Shown piece by piece: positions 25,071 to 33,219 of a stretch of 64,000 bases of DNA. The stretch is from NCBI RefSeq assembly GCF_017545445.1, contig NZ_JAFWOM010000013.1, positions 1-64,000 of the forward strand. Reading direction: 5' to 3'. The DNA is from Fibrobacter sp. (GTDB taxonomy: Bacteria; Fibrobacterota; Fibrobacteria; Fibrobacterales; Fibrobacteraceae). The notes under the pieces were generated by a model that saw nothing but the letters and a program-made list of their open reading frames with translations, had not been told where the DNA came from and ran no database searches. Position 1 is the first letter of the stretch, and each line of letters opens with the position of its first letter. The position numbers and the translations under genes were made by a program.

Positions 25071-25095
25071 AAAAAACGGAGCTTTTACACTCCGT
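25071..25095 (-). terminator. Intrinsic terminator of the small basic protein gene
   Basis: Minus strand ACGGAG-loop-CTCCGT followed by TTTTT, 36 bases after the stop codon. Confidence 0.7.
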
Positions 25096-25131
25096 CTTTT
25101 ACAGGAAATCACAAGAAAATGCTAACGGATA

Positions 25132-25227
25132 TTAGCGAAGTTTCTTTTTGTGACGGTCACGACGACGGCGTTTCTTACGCTTGTGAGTCGCAATCTTCCT
25201 GCGCTTTCTTTTCTTTCCGCAAGGCAT
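25132..25227 (-). CDS. 31-residue basic AURKAIP1/COX24-domain protein (bS22/mS38-like)
   Basis: The minus strand reads MPCGKKRKRRKIATHK then RKKRRRRDRHKKKLR and stop. More than half of the residues are Lys or Arg. MPCGKKRKR-x-KIATHKRKKR is the hallmark of the tiny AURKAIP1/COX24-domain proteins of Bacteroidetes and Actinobacteria, related to the ribosomal small-subunit proteins bS22 and mitochondrial mS38. It probably binds 16S rRNA. GGAG lies 10 bases before the ATG, and the gene has its own promoter (TTGACA/TCTATT) and terminator. Length (31) is normal for the family. Confidence 0.88.
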   Translation of the reverse strand: MPCGKKRKRRKIATHKRKKRRRRDRHKKKLR

Positions 25228-25269
25228 GTTGTATCTCCGTTAAAGGTTAAACTTAAAAATACGCATCCA

Positions 25270-25298
25270 AATAGAGAAAAAAAATTTTGATTTGTCAA
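25270..25298 (-). promoter_or_regulatory. Sigma-70-type promoter of the small basic protein gene
   Basis: Minus strand TTGACA (25298-25293), 17-base spacer, TCTATT (25275-25270), about 43 bases before the start codon. Confidence 0.7.
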
Positions 25299-25299
25299 G

Positions 25300-26156
25300 G
25301 GGTCGAGTGGGGATTTTTAGACGAAAGAACGCTCGCTTCGGGGCTACAGACGAAAGACGAGAGACGAAAGACGACAAATGCGGAGGGCGAGCGTTCGCGG
25401 GGGTGCTCGCACACCCATGACCGAGCCCAGCATTTGGTATATGAGCCGAAGGCGAATATACAAAGACGAGAGATTGAAGAGGTATTAGGTAATAGGTTGT
25501 AGGGGTTAGGGATTAGCAATGGGCATGCTCGTGAACTCGCTTTGGGGTCGCTCCGCTCTGGGCTATGGGCACGCTACGCTTTGGGGATGACTGCTTCGGG
25601 ACCGTTCTAATCACAGATACGGCACTAACCGCAGACACGGCACCCCTCGCGTTGTCACCCCGGCCTAAGGTCCCTGAGCTACGTCGAAGGGCCGGGGTCA
25701 GATTGTACGGCACCAATTGCATACCTCTATTTTCATTATTTGCCACCCGGATAGCATTAATCCACCAGAAAGAAAAAACGTTAGTTTTTTCACAATCCGT
25801 GTGGCCTCTTTATGCAGTTCTATATGCTTACACGGCACTAACCGCAGACACGGCACCCCTCGCTTACACGGCTCCCATTACAGATACTGCACCAATCGCA
25901 TTTCACCGCCAACTTCACGCATGGATCCTATCGGCTTCGCCTCCAGGATGACCTCATTGAAAACTGAGCTTTGTGCAGATATGGTTCCTATTACATTGTC
26001 TACTCGGCCTAATAAGCGATGCTTTGTGCTACGTCGAAGTGTGCCGGGGGCGGCTTTCTTTTTAAATAACGGATCCCGGAACGGTGTCCGGGATGACAGC
26101 TTTCTTCCTACATCCTACTGCCTACTAACCACTAATCACTGTCTACTTCCTACTTC
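25300..26156. repeat. 850-bp intergenic repeat island
   Basis: No credible gene. In order: GACGAAAGACGAGAGACGAAAG elements with GACAAATGCGGAGGGCGAGC...CATGACCGAGCCCAGCATTTGG (25318-25475); a GGTAATAGGTTGTAGGGGTTAGG tract; ACGGCACTAACCGCAGACACGG elements, with an exact 32-base direct repeat (25619-25650 = 25832-25863); a GTCACCCCGGCC...GGCCGGGGTCAG element (25654-25698); a GGATCCTATCGGCTTC...AGGATGACC element (25923-25951); a GGATCCCGGAACGG...CCGGGATGACAG palindrome (26071-26099); and a CTACTTCCTACTTCC tract up to the dusA stop. Confidence 0.8.
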
Positions 26157-27185
26157 CTACTCACTTACCATGTCCATCGCTTTCCTAATTAATGCGACCG
26201 CGCCGCCGTATTCCTTGGCTCGGGGACTTTCGTTGCTGAGCATGGCGCGGTACTTGCGCGCTCCGGGGAGCCCGGTAAACAGCCCGTAGAGATGCTTCAC
26301 GAGAATGGTTGCGGGGCAGCCTTCGGCGGTCTGCTTTTCGACGTAGGGGAGGTAAGCTTCGAGGAGTGCCTTGCGTGTGGCGGGGCGGGCATTCCCTGCG
26401 ATGATTTCTGCGGGGTCTGTGCTTTCGGGGCGAACATCGTTAAAGATGCGTGCGTCGGCATCGCGCAGGAACCACGGATTTTCGTAGGCTTCGCGACCAA
26501 CCATCACGCCGTCGAGGTCTTGGAGTTGTTCTTCGATTTGGTCGAGTGTCTTGATGCCGCCGTTGATGCTGATGTTCAAGTCCGGTATTTCTGCTTTGAG
26601 ACGGTGCACAAACTCATAATGGAGCGGCGGCACTTCGCGGTTTTCCTTGGGAGAAAGGCCTTTGAGCCATGCCTTGCGGGCGTGCACTATAAAGATGCGG
26701 CAACCGGCATCGCGTACGGTTTGGATAAAGTCTGTGAAAAATTCCCAGCTATCGAGGTCGTCAACGCCGATACGGCACTTGATGGAGACCGGGATTGATA
26801 CGGCATCTTGCATGGCTTTGAAGCAATCCGCGACAATTTGCTTTTCCTTCATGAGGCATGCGCCGAATTTTCCGTTCTGCACGCGGTCGGAGGGGCAGCC
26901 GCAATTCAAGTTGACTTCGCTAAAGCCTGCGGCTTCAACAAGCTTTGATGCTTGGGCGAGTAATGTCGGGTTGCTTCCGCCTAGCTGCAATACGGCGGGG
27001 TGTTCAATCGGCTCGTGACCGAGGAACATGTCGGTGTTGTCGCAATGCAGAAGCCCTGTAGCGACAACCATTTCGCTGTACAGCAAAACATGCTTGGAGA
27101 GCAAACGCAAAAAGTAACGTTCGTGGCGGTCCGTGCAGTCGAGCATCGGAGCGATAGACAGTCTTCGGTTAAAGTCGATGTTCAT
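26157..27185 (-). CDS. dusA: tRNA-dihydrouridine synthase A-type
   Basis: 342 residues. FMN-dependent TIM-barrel enzyme with SIAPMLDCTDRHERYFLRLL at the start, catalytic Cys in VNLNCGCPSDRVQNGKFGA, KCRIGVDD and FIVHARKAWLKGLSPKENR, plus the phosphate-loop strands ISINGGI and GVMVGREAYENPW. The CTDRHxRxFxR start and HARKAWLxGLSPKENR point to DusA, which reduces U20/U20a in the D-loop of tRNAs. Length is normal. It starts 18 bases after the diguanylate cyclase gene on the same strand, so it may be read from that transcript. Confidence 0.93.
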   Translation of the reverse strand: MNIDFNRRLSIAPMLDCTDRHERYFLRLLSKHVLLYSEMVVATGLLHCDNTDMFLGHEPIEHPAVLQLGGSNPTLLAQASKLVEAAGFSEVNLNCGCPSDRVQNGKFGACLMKEKQIVADCFKAMQDAVSIPVSIKCRIGVDDLDSWEFFTDFIQTVRDAGCRIFIVHARKAWLKGLSPKENREVPPLHYEFVHRLKAEIPDLNISINGGIKTLDQIEEQLQDLDGVMVGREAYENPWFLRDADARIFNDVRPESTDPAEIIAGNARPATRKALLEAYLPYVEKQTAEGCPATILVKHLYGLFTGLPGARKYRAMLSNESPRAKEYGGAVALIRKAMDMVSE

Positions 27186-27203
27186 GCACGTAAAAATAGA
27201 ATT

Positions 27204-28907
27204 TTACGACTGCTTGGCGTTTTCAGTTTTTTTCTCGAGGTCTTCAGTCCAGATGACAACTTTGTTTCTGCCGGTTTCCTTTCCGTCGTAAAGAGCCTTG
27301 TCTGCAAGCTGGATGCAGCGTTCTGCACCGAGACTGCTATCATACTGGGCAACGCCAAGAGTTATTGTCGCCTTGATTTCTTGGTCGCCAAAGAAAATCG
27401 TCTGGTTTTCGATTTGCTTGCGGAAACGTTCTGCGACGAGAGCGGCGTCGTTCACTTCTGTTTCCGGCAGGAGCGTCAAGAATTCTTCGCCTCCGTAGCG
27501 TGCGAGAACATCGTACTTACGCAGCAAACTGCGGATAGTGCTAGAAACAGACTTGAGCACGGCATCGCCAGTGGCATGGCCATAAGTATCGTTGACATTC
27601 TTGAAATGGTCGATGTCGATAAAGATGATGCTGAACGGCTTCCCTGTACGGTTGGCGCGTTCCACTTCTTTTTCGATAGTCTTGTGCATGTCGCGACGGT
27701 TCGGCAGTTGCGTGAGTTCGTCTGTTCTCGAAATGATATCCAATTTCTTGTTTGCTTGTTCAAGCTCGTAAGTGCGTTCCTTGACTTCTTTTTCAAGCAA
27801 GTCCCTATGTTCGTTCAATTCCTTAATTTGTCGCTTGATAGTCGCGTGCATCTGGTTGAACACTTTGGCGAGCCGTCCAATTTCGTCTTGGCTTCTTTTT
27901 GACTTGAATTCTTCGATGTCAAGGTTTCCTTCCGTGATTTGCGAAATGTGGTCAATCAAGTTGTTCAACGGCTTGCAGACAATCAAAATCTGCCAAAGAG
28001 ACACGAGCAAGATGGCTATAATCGAACTGTACAAAATAATGCGGCTGATATGCTTGACCGATGAAACCATGGCGTCAATTTCGCTTTTGGGCTGGAGAGA
28101 AATGAGTCCAAGATCGTTGCTCGAATTGAACGTCCTGTTGATGAGGTAGGTTTTTCCGTCTTCAAGTGTCACGAATTGAATGTTGTTCTTGATATCTTGT
28201 TTGATATTCATTTCTCCAAGGCCGAGTTCGGACATCTTGTGGACTCCGTCTAGCCAAGTGCGCATATCAGGGTGGTAGAGGATTTCTCCTTGACCGTTGC
28301 AAGCAATGAGAATTCCGTTCTGCCCTACTTTGTATTCTGAGAAGTATTTCCATAAACGGCGGATTGAAAAATTGGATACCAGTCGTCCGTCGCCGTGTGC
28401 TCGGTCGTTGATAACAACGCCGAATGCGCGCTTGGGTGTTCCGTCTGTATCACGGTACCATGGTGAAGCGGTGGTCTTGTGCGGCGAAATGCGGTTGAAT
28501 TCGATAGGATAGCTGATTTTTGTCGAACCCAGCATGGCATTATTGCAGACAAGGTTGTAACTCCGGTCGAAAAGCGAGATGGATTCGCCAGAAATGAATA
28601 GAGACGATATGTTGTAGCTTTTAAGATATCCGGCCGCTATGAGTTTGTCCATGCTTTGGATTTCGGAAGTCTTTGCCAACAAAGACAGACGGCTTGCAAA
28701 CTGTTCCATTTCGTTGTTGACCGTGTTTGCAAGCAGCTGCAACTGGGTATCATTGGTATCATAACTCAGCTTCAGCGTGGTCTTCATCTGTTTTTGCGTA
28801 AAGATGTAGGTTCCGATCGTTACGATCATGAGCATTGAAATAATCAAAAGTATTAAGCTCTTGATGATAATGCTGTTCGTAATGTTTGAAAATCTTAAAC
28901 TACTCAT
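27204..28907 (-). CDS. Membrane diguanylate cyclase (Cache-like sensor, HAMP, GGDEF)
   Basis: 567 residues. A membrane helix at ~13-35, a periplasmic sensor region to ~285 with Cache-like pattern (FNRISPHKTTASPWYRDTDG, ACNGQGEILYHPDM), a second helix (~288-308), a HAMP domain (CKPLNNLIDHISQITEGNLD...RSQDEIGRLAKVFNQM), a short coiled coil and a GGDEF domain ending near residue 550. The active loop is GGEEF (472-476), a functional variant. RKYD five residues before it is a product-inhibition I-site (RxxD). It should make cyclic di-GMP from two GTP in response to an extracytoplasmic signal. Confidence 0.9.
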   Translation of the reverse strand: MSSLRFSNITNSIIIKSLILLIISMLMIVTIGTYIFTQKQMKTTLKLSYDTNDTQLQLLANTVNNEMEQFASRLSLLAKTSEIQSMDKLIAAGYLKSYNISSLFISGESISLFDRSYNLVCNNAMLGSTKISYPIEFNRISPHKTTASPWYRDTDGTPKRAFGVVINDRAHGDGRLVSNFSIRRLWKYFSEYKVGQNGILIACNGQGEILYHPDMRTWLDGVHKMSELGLGEMNIKQDIKNNIQFVTLEDGKTYLINRTFNSSNDLGLISLQPKSEIDAMVSSVKHISRIILYSSIIAILLVSLWQILIVCKPLNNLIDHISQITEGNLDIEEFKSKRSQDEIGRLAKVFNQMHATIKRQIKELNEHRDLLEKEVKERTYELEQANKKLDIISRTDELTQLPNRRDMHKTIEKEVERANRTGKPFSIIFIDIDHFKNVNDTYGHATGDAVLKSVSSTIRSLLRKYDVLARYGGEEFLTLLPETEVNDAALVAERFRKQIENQTIFFGDQEIKATITLGVAQYDSSLGAERCIQLADKALYDGKETGRNKVVIWTEDLEKKTENAKQS

Positions 28908-28939
28908 AGCGGAATCTTTTTTGAAGTGTTGCTATCGGA

Positions 28940-30499
28940 TTAGCGCTTCTTTTTGCGGGTGACGGCAAAGATGAATCCGACAAGCACGGCTATAGCGAAA
29001 ATCCAAGGGGTAGGATTAAAGCCGGAGTCTTCCAGTTCTTCTGGAGTGGGAGCCGGCTGTTTCGTTATGTGAGGCGTGTTTTTCTTGGTTTCCTTTATGT
29101 TGAGCGCTTTGTGCCACGTTTCGCGGAACTCTGCAAAAGTCAAGCCGTCAGGAGTCCTGTTGTTCAGGCGCTTGTTTATGTCATTCGAATATTTCGTGAG
29201 GATTTCGTAAATCTTTTCTTCGGAATAAAGCGCTGGAATTTCGAGATGGTCCCAGATGGCGCTGAACATCGCGACAAGAATCTGTTCGATATCGCCCCAT
29301 TCAGGAATAGCGGTGTAGGCGCGTCCTGTGCCGAGCATGGGAACGAGCGTCTTGTAGTCGTCATCCTTGGACCAGTTGGCGAGCACCTTCTTTGAAGCGG
29401 GGAGCATGCCGATCTGCTTGGTGTAGGCATCAAGGTTTTCGTCGTTGGTGAGATAAAGTAAAAGATCTAGAGCTTCCGGCTTTTTGTTGCCCGTCGGGAT
29501 GGCGAGGTTGCTTCCGCCGATGAAGCAGATGGAACCTTCCGTGCCTTTCGGTATGGGGAGCGCCATGACACTGTCGTTACCGATTCTCGTGTTTAAAAGA
29601 CCTCCCTTTTCTCCTTCGATTCTCGTCTGCATGATAACTTCGGAGGTGTTCACGATAAATGCGAGTTCGCCTGCATTAAAGTGCTGGACGATTTGAGCCG
29701 TGTTCATCTGCAAAGCATCGGTGCTGACTAGGGTGTCTAGAACGAAGCTCAAATACTTGGCAATGCCGTAAATGGTCTTTGGAGAAAGGACATTTGCTTT
29801 CCACTTGCCTTCCTGGTCTTTGGCGATAAAGTCACCGCCATTGCTCCACATCCACGGGGCGAAGTTGTGCGGAATGTTCCAGTCGATCTTGCTTGGGAAC
29901 GCAAATGCACGTACCTTGGTGCCGTCGTCAAGTGTTTCGTGGCTGTCGTTTACTTTGCGGATGGCCTTTACAAAACCATCGAATGTTGCGATATCTTCAG
30001 GCTTGATATTGTTTTTCTTTAGGATGCGCTTGTTCGCCAAAATCGGGCGGATGTCGATAAACCACGGAACGGAATAAATGGTTGTGTCGGAATCGATATG
30101 CGTTGTGTTCCAACTTACAGGGACGAACCGGGAGGGGTCAATCTGCGGGAGCCATTCGTTCAAAGGCTTGATTTCGCCACGGGAGGCGAAGTACGGAACC
30201 CAAGTGGTGCCGAGCTGCAATACGTCCGGTGCGTCAATGCCGGAGGAAAGGGCTGTCGTGATGCGGTTCCAAGCTTCGCCCCAGTCCAAAACGACGACTT
30301 TCGTCTTGATGCCCGTTTTCTTGGTATAAAGGTGCAGTCTCTGTTCGAGTTTTTCTTGTGGCGATGCCCCGTTCGGCATAATCCAAACTGTCAAGCTATC
30401 TGGTTTGGCAGCCTGTTTTGCTTGTGGTGCCTTTGCTGCAAAAATGGTTGAAACAGCAATCATTGTTATAATGCTGATAAGCTTGGTTGCCACCTTCAT
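28940..30499 (-). CDS. Family 1 extracellular solute-binding protein with C-terminal membrane anchor
   Basis: 519 residues from ATG 30499, with AAGGAG seven bases upstream. Signal peptide MKVATKLISIITMIAVSTIFA, then a sugar-type ABC binding protein fold: LTVWIMPNG, TKVVVLDWGEAWNRITTALSSGIDAPDVLQLGTTWVPYFA, CFIGGSNLAIPTGNKKPEALDLLLYLTN. Unusual C-terminus: a Thr/Pro-rich linker, then a single membrane helix (PTPWIFAIAVLVGFIFAV) and TRKKKR, so the protein is anchored at its C-terminus. No permease or ATPase genes lie next to it; the upstream neighbour is a Nudix protein on the other strand. It may present a ligand to a sensor or an unlinked transporter. Confidence 0.8.
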   Translation of the reverse strand: MKVATKLISIITMIAVSTIFAAKAPQAKQAAKPDSLTVWIMPNGASPQEKLEQRLHLYTKKTGIKTKVVVLDWGEAWNRITTALSSGIDAPDVLQLGTTWVPYFASRGEIKPLNEWLPQIDPSRFVPVSWNTTHIDSDTTIYSVPWFIDIRPILANKRILKKNNIKPEDIATFDGFVKAIRKVNDSHETLDDGTKVRAFAFPSKIDWNIPHNFAPWMWSNGGDFIAKDQEGKWKANVLSPKTIYGIAKYLSFVLDTLVSTDALQMNTAQIVQHFNAGELAFIVNTSEVIMQTRIEGEKGGLLNTRIGNDSVMALPIPKGTEGSICFIGGSNLAIPTGNKKPEALDLLLYLTNDENLDAYTKQIGMLPASKKVLANWSKDDDYKTLVPMLGTGRAYTAIPEWGDIEQILVAMFSAIWDHLEIPALYSEEKIYEILTKYSNDINKRLNNRTPDGLTFAEFRETWHKALNIKETKKNTPHITKQPAPTPEELEDSGFNPTPWIFAIAVLVGFIFAVTRKKKR

Positions 30500-30534
30500 T
30501 GGTTTACTCCTTTTCCAAATCGACAAAATGTATC

Positions 30535-30548
30535 TATCATGTATGATA
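30535..30548. promoter_or_regulatory. Inverted repeat upstream of the solute-binding protein gene
   Basis: TATCAT-GT-ATGATA, 36 bases before the start codon; a possible operator. Confidence 0.35.
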
Positions 30549-30621
30549 TTTGTAGATTTAATAAAAAGATAAAAGAAATCAAAATAAAAAGTTGTGAGGG
30601 AAATTCCAAAATGGGGGATAA

Positions 30622-31008
30622 ATGCTTGCAGTTTGCGGAATTGTAAAGAAAAATGGACGGGTTTTGATGTGTAAAAGGCCTGCCGGGGGGCCTTTTCCGG
30701 GCTATTGGGAACTTCCGACGGAAAGTTTGGAAGGTGATGAAACGCTTGAAGATGCTTTAGAAAGAGTTTTTTTTGAACGGTTGACGGTCAATCTCTGGCA
30801 AGTGCAGCCTTTGGGCGCCGTGGATTGTGGCTTGTTTAAAGGCGATGTGAATGATGATAACGTTCGACTGTTGGGCTATGAAGTTGAGCTTGAAAAAAAT
30901 TTCTTCCATATATATGGATACGACGATTTTCGCTGGGTGAAAGTTTCGAATTTGAAAAAAATGAGAGTTTTGGAACCATGTGTGACGATGCTCACGAAAA
31001 AGCTGTGA
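30622..31008 (+). CDS. Nudix-fold protein with degenerate Nudix box
   Basis: 128 residues. The fold follows MutT/MutY-C-like Nudix domains: MLAVCGIVKKNGRVLMCKRPAGGPFPGYWELP, then the Nudix position TESLEGDETLEDALERVFFERL. The consensus GX5EX7REUXEEXGU is broken: Gly is Thr, REhxEE becomes RVFFER, and the closing Gly is missing. Metal-binding glutamates are therefore largely lost. PGYWELP and the later FRWVKVSNL strand resemble the MutY C-terminal recognition domain. It may bind rather than hydrolyse nucleotides. GGGGGA precedes the ATG. Confidence 0.65.
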   Translation: MLAVCGIVKKNGRVLMCKRPAGGPFPGYWELPTESLEGDETLEDALERVFFERLTVNLWQVQPLGAVDCGLFKGDVNDDNVRLLGYEVELEKNFFHIYGYDDFRWVKVSNLKKMRVLEPCVTMLTKKL

Positions 31009-31117
31009 GCTATTGTAAATTTGCCGGTTACAATTTGTTGTGTTACTAGCAAAGAGAGTTAATGTTTCTTATATTTCGCTCAAAATCAAAACACTAAAAT
31101 ATAAGGAGTTTGTAAAC

Positions 31118-31555
31118 ATGAAAAAAGCAATCCTCGCTCTTATCTGTGCAGGTACCCTCGTTCTCTCTGGATGCCATGGTAGCTATGGCCTTACCAAGAA
31201 GTTGCTCCGCTGGAACGGCTCTTTGGGCAACAAGTGGCTCAACTCTTGCGTCCACTTCCTCTTGTGGGTTGTTCCTATTTATGAAATCAGTATCGGCCTT
31301 GTCGATTGGCTGGTCCTCAATACGGTTGAATTCTGGACGGGTTCCAATCCGCTTGCTTCTGACGACTCCTACTACCAGAAGGACGAAAAGGGCAACTCCG
31401 TTGCTGCAGTGAAGAACGAAGACGGTTCTCTCTCTGTGCAATACACGACTTCTAAGGGCGAAACCACGAACCTCACCCTCCAGCGTGACGAAAACGTTGT
31501 CCGTGCACTCGATGCCGAAGGCAACCTCGTAGCCCAGTACGAAATCGACAAGTAA
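31118..31555 (+). CDS. DUF3332 lipoprotein
   Basis: 145 residues from ATG 31118 with AAGGAG ten bases upstream. Signal peptide MKKAILALICAGTLVLSGC with lipobox. SYGLTKKLLRWNGSLGNKW, a membrane-like stretch FLLWVVPIYEISIGLVDWLVLNTVEFWTGSNPL, then a short beta-rich C-terminal part (GSLSVQYTTSKGETTNLTLQ). LTKK-x(5)-NGSLGxKW and EFWTGSNPL are typical of DUF3332, a family of small envelope lipoproteins of unknown role found in Gram-negative bacteria. Followed by a strong terminator. Confidence 0.85.
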   Translation: MKKAILALICAGTLVLSGCHGSYGLTKKLLRWNGSLGNKWLNSCVHFLLWVVPIYEISIGLVDWLVLNTVEFWTGSNPLASDDSYYQKDEKGNSVAAVKNEDGSLSVQYTTSKGETTNLTLQRDENVVRALDAEGNLVAQYEIDK

Positions 31556-31582
31556 GATATTTTTCTTACGACAAATTCTTTT

Positions 31583-31606
31583 GCCCCGCATTCGCGGGGC
31601 TTTTTT
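31583..31606 (+). terminator. Intrinsic terminator
   Basis: GCCCCGC-ATTC-GCGGGGC followed by TTTTTT, 28 bases after the DUF3332 gene. Confidence 0.92.
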
Positions 31607-32300
31607 GTTATGTGTTAGGTTATAGGTTTTAGGTTGTAGGGATTAGGTTGGTATGGGCTATGGGGTGTGAGGTTATTGTAATTAGATTGCTCAAAACATT
31701 AAGTTTGTCTGCCTTGGCTAGAGCTGGAGTCTGCTTACACAGTACTAATCACATTGTCACCCCGGCCTCTTAGGTCCCTGAGCTCGGTTGGTGAGCCTGC
31801 CGAACCATGTCGAAGGGCCGGGGCCGGCTTACACGGAACTTATTACAGATACGGAACCTATTGCGATTGCTCATACCTCAAAGCCCGCTGTAGCGGGCGA
31901 CCCCATACCCCATACCACTAACCACTGTTTATTGTTCACTGTAACTGGATCCTATCGGCTGACGTCTCTAGGATGACAACTTCGAATCTTTACCATCTAC
32001 AGACAAATAACCAATGCTAACAACCAATAACCAATGACTAATGACTACTGACCAACAACCATTGACCAATTTACAACAATCTCTCGTCTATAGTCTATAA
32101 TCTTAGACGCCTTCGGCGTCAGGTGCTGCGTTTCGGTCATGCCGATGAGTAAACTCATCGTCGCGACGCTCAACTTGCAACCTACTCGTCTCAAATTCAA
32201 CACTCTCTCGTCTTTGCACATGTGCTAAATGCTAGGCTCAATCATGTAAAAACAAGTTTTTACGCGATATTCGCCTTACGCATTTATAGTCTCTCGTCTA
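31607..32300. repeat. 690-bp intergenic repeat island
   Basis: No gene seen. Contains GGTTATAGGTTTTAGG tracts, a GTCACCCCGGCC...GGTCCCTGAGC...GGGCCGGGGCCGG element (31757-31828), ACACGGAACTTATTACAGATACGG (31830-31855), GGATCCTATCGGCTGACG...AGGATGAC (31946-31976), a TAACCAATGACTAATGACTAC tract and several CTCTCGTCT(AT)(AG)TAGTC elements with small hairpins (GACGCCTTCGGCGTC at 32106-32120). Confidence 0.75.
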
Positions 32301-32321
32301 AAATTTATATATACTTATAAC

Positions 32322-33044
32322 ATGCTGTGCTGGGTTGTTCATGGACGCTTTATCGGCGGGTTGAAACTTTTGTTCGCGATGCTTGTCGCGACGGTTTTTG
32401 TTGCATGCAATGGAAATGACATGAACCGTGGGGACGAGGCTCTCCGTATCGGCGATTACAAGCGGGCGGCGAAGAATTTCTCGAAAGTTCTGGACGCTCA
32501 ACCGGCGAACAGGGATGCCCGCTACGGACTTGCGATTGCGTATTACGCCATAGCCGAGGACAAGGAACGCATAAAGGAAAATACGCTTCCTTTGTGGGAG
32601 CGCACTGTCCGCGAATTTAAGATTTTGTCTGCGGTCGATAGCAGTGAAAAAATAAAGCCCATGTACTCGACTTCGTTGTTTTACCTTGCTCGCGCCATGC
32701 TTTCGGCTAACGACCATGCCAAAGTGCTATCGCTTTTGGACAAGTCCATCCAGCTCGACCCGGAAAATTACTTTAGTTACAACCTCAAGGCCTTGATTCT
32801 TAGCGGTCAGGGTGATGTTGAAGAAGCGAAAAAAATTTATGCGTACATCGTGACGCGTGAACCGAAATTTGCATCGGCATACGTGAACCTCGGAAACCTT
32901 TACTGGAACGCTCGCGATTATGAATCTGCATGGGATATCTGGTCGATGGGCCACGAAGCTCTGCCGCAAGATGCGGTACTAGCCAAATGGACGCTCATTG
33001 CAGAAGATTCGCTCAAGGCGATGGTTTATTCGGGTAAATTATAA
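32322..33044 (+). CDS. TPR lipoprotein
   Basis: 240 residues if ATG 32322 is used. A signal segment GGLKLLFAMLVATVFVAC with lipobox FVAC follows a 13-residue basic lead; TTG 32361 would give a neater signal peptide (MKLLFAML). The mature part is TPR-like: GDEALRIGDYKRAAKNFSKVLDAQPANRDARYGLAIAYY, LDKSIQLDPENYFSYNLKALI, AYVNLGNLYWNARDYESAWDIW. Likely a periplasmic scaffold. It is the first gene of a same-strand set ending at 37676 that includes a kinase-like protein and a sigma-54 activator. Confidence 0.75.
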   Translation: MLCWVVHGRFIGGLKLLFAMLVATVFVACNGNDMNRGDEALRIGDYKRAAKNFSKVLDAQPANRDARYGLAIAYYAIAEDKERIKENTLPLWERTVREFKILSAVDSSEKIKPMYSTSLFYLARAMLSANDHAKVLSLLDKSIQLDPENYFSYNLKALILSGQGDVEEAKKIYAYIVTREPKFASAYVNLGNLYWNARDYESAWDIWSMGHEALPQDAVLAKWTLIAEDSLKAMVYSGKL

Positions 33045-33061
33045 GCGGGTAAGCTATGGTC

Positions 33062-33213
33062 ACCTCTAAAAATTCATTTTTAAAAATTTGGCTGCAACAC
33101 TTCGTGCAGTTTCGTCACTCAAAGAGGCAAATACCTCCAGTATTCACCTCTTTTCGTTCCTGCCTGCACTTGGTTTCGCTCAAATTTTTTTGATCAAAGC
33201 AATTTTTAGAGGT
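33062..33213 (+). promoter_or_regulatory. Structured 5' region with nested inverted repeats covering the ribosome-binding site
   Basis: Exact 13-base inverted repeat ACCTCTAAAAATT (33062-33074) / AATTTTTAGAGGT (33201-33213). Inside it lies AAAAATTTG (33082-33090) / CAAATTTTT (33181-33189), a CTGCA/TGCAG hairpin (33092-33109) and two alternative GAGG pairings (33124-33127 with CCTC at 33134-33137, or AAAGAGG 33121-33127 with CCTCTTT 33147-33153). The right outer arm contains AGAGG, the ribosome-binding site of the kinase gene (ATG 33220). Could be an RNA switch or a small palindromic element. Confidence 0.5.
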
Positions 33214-33219
33214 TCCCTT

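Noticed and set aside
25565..25951. 128-codon and 190-codon open frames within the 25.3-26.15 kb gap
   Set aside because: They run through intergenic repeat elements, lack ribosome-binding sites and have no protein-like features.
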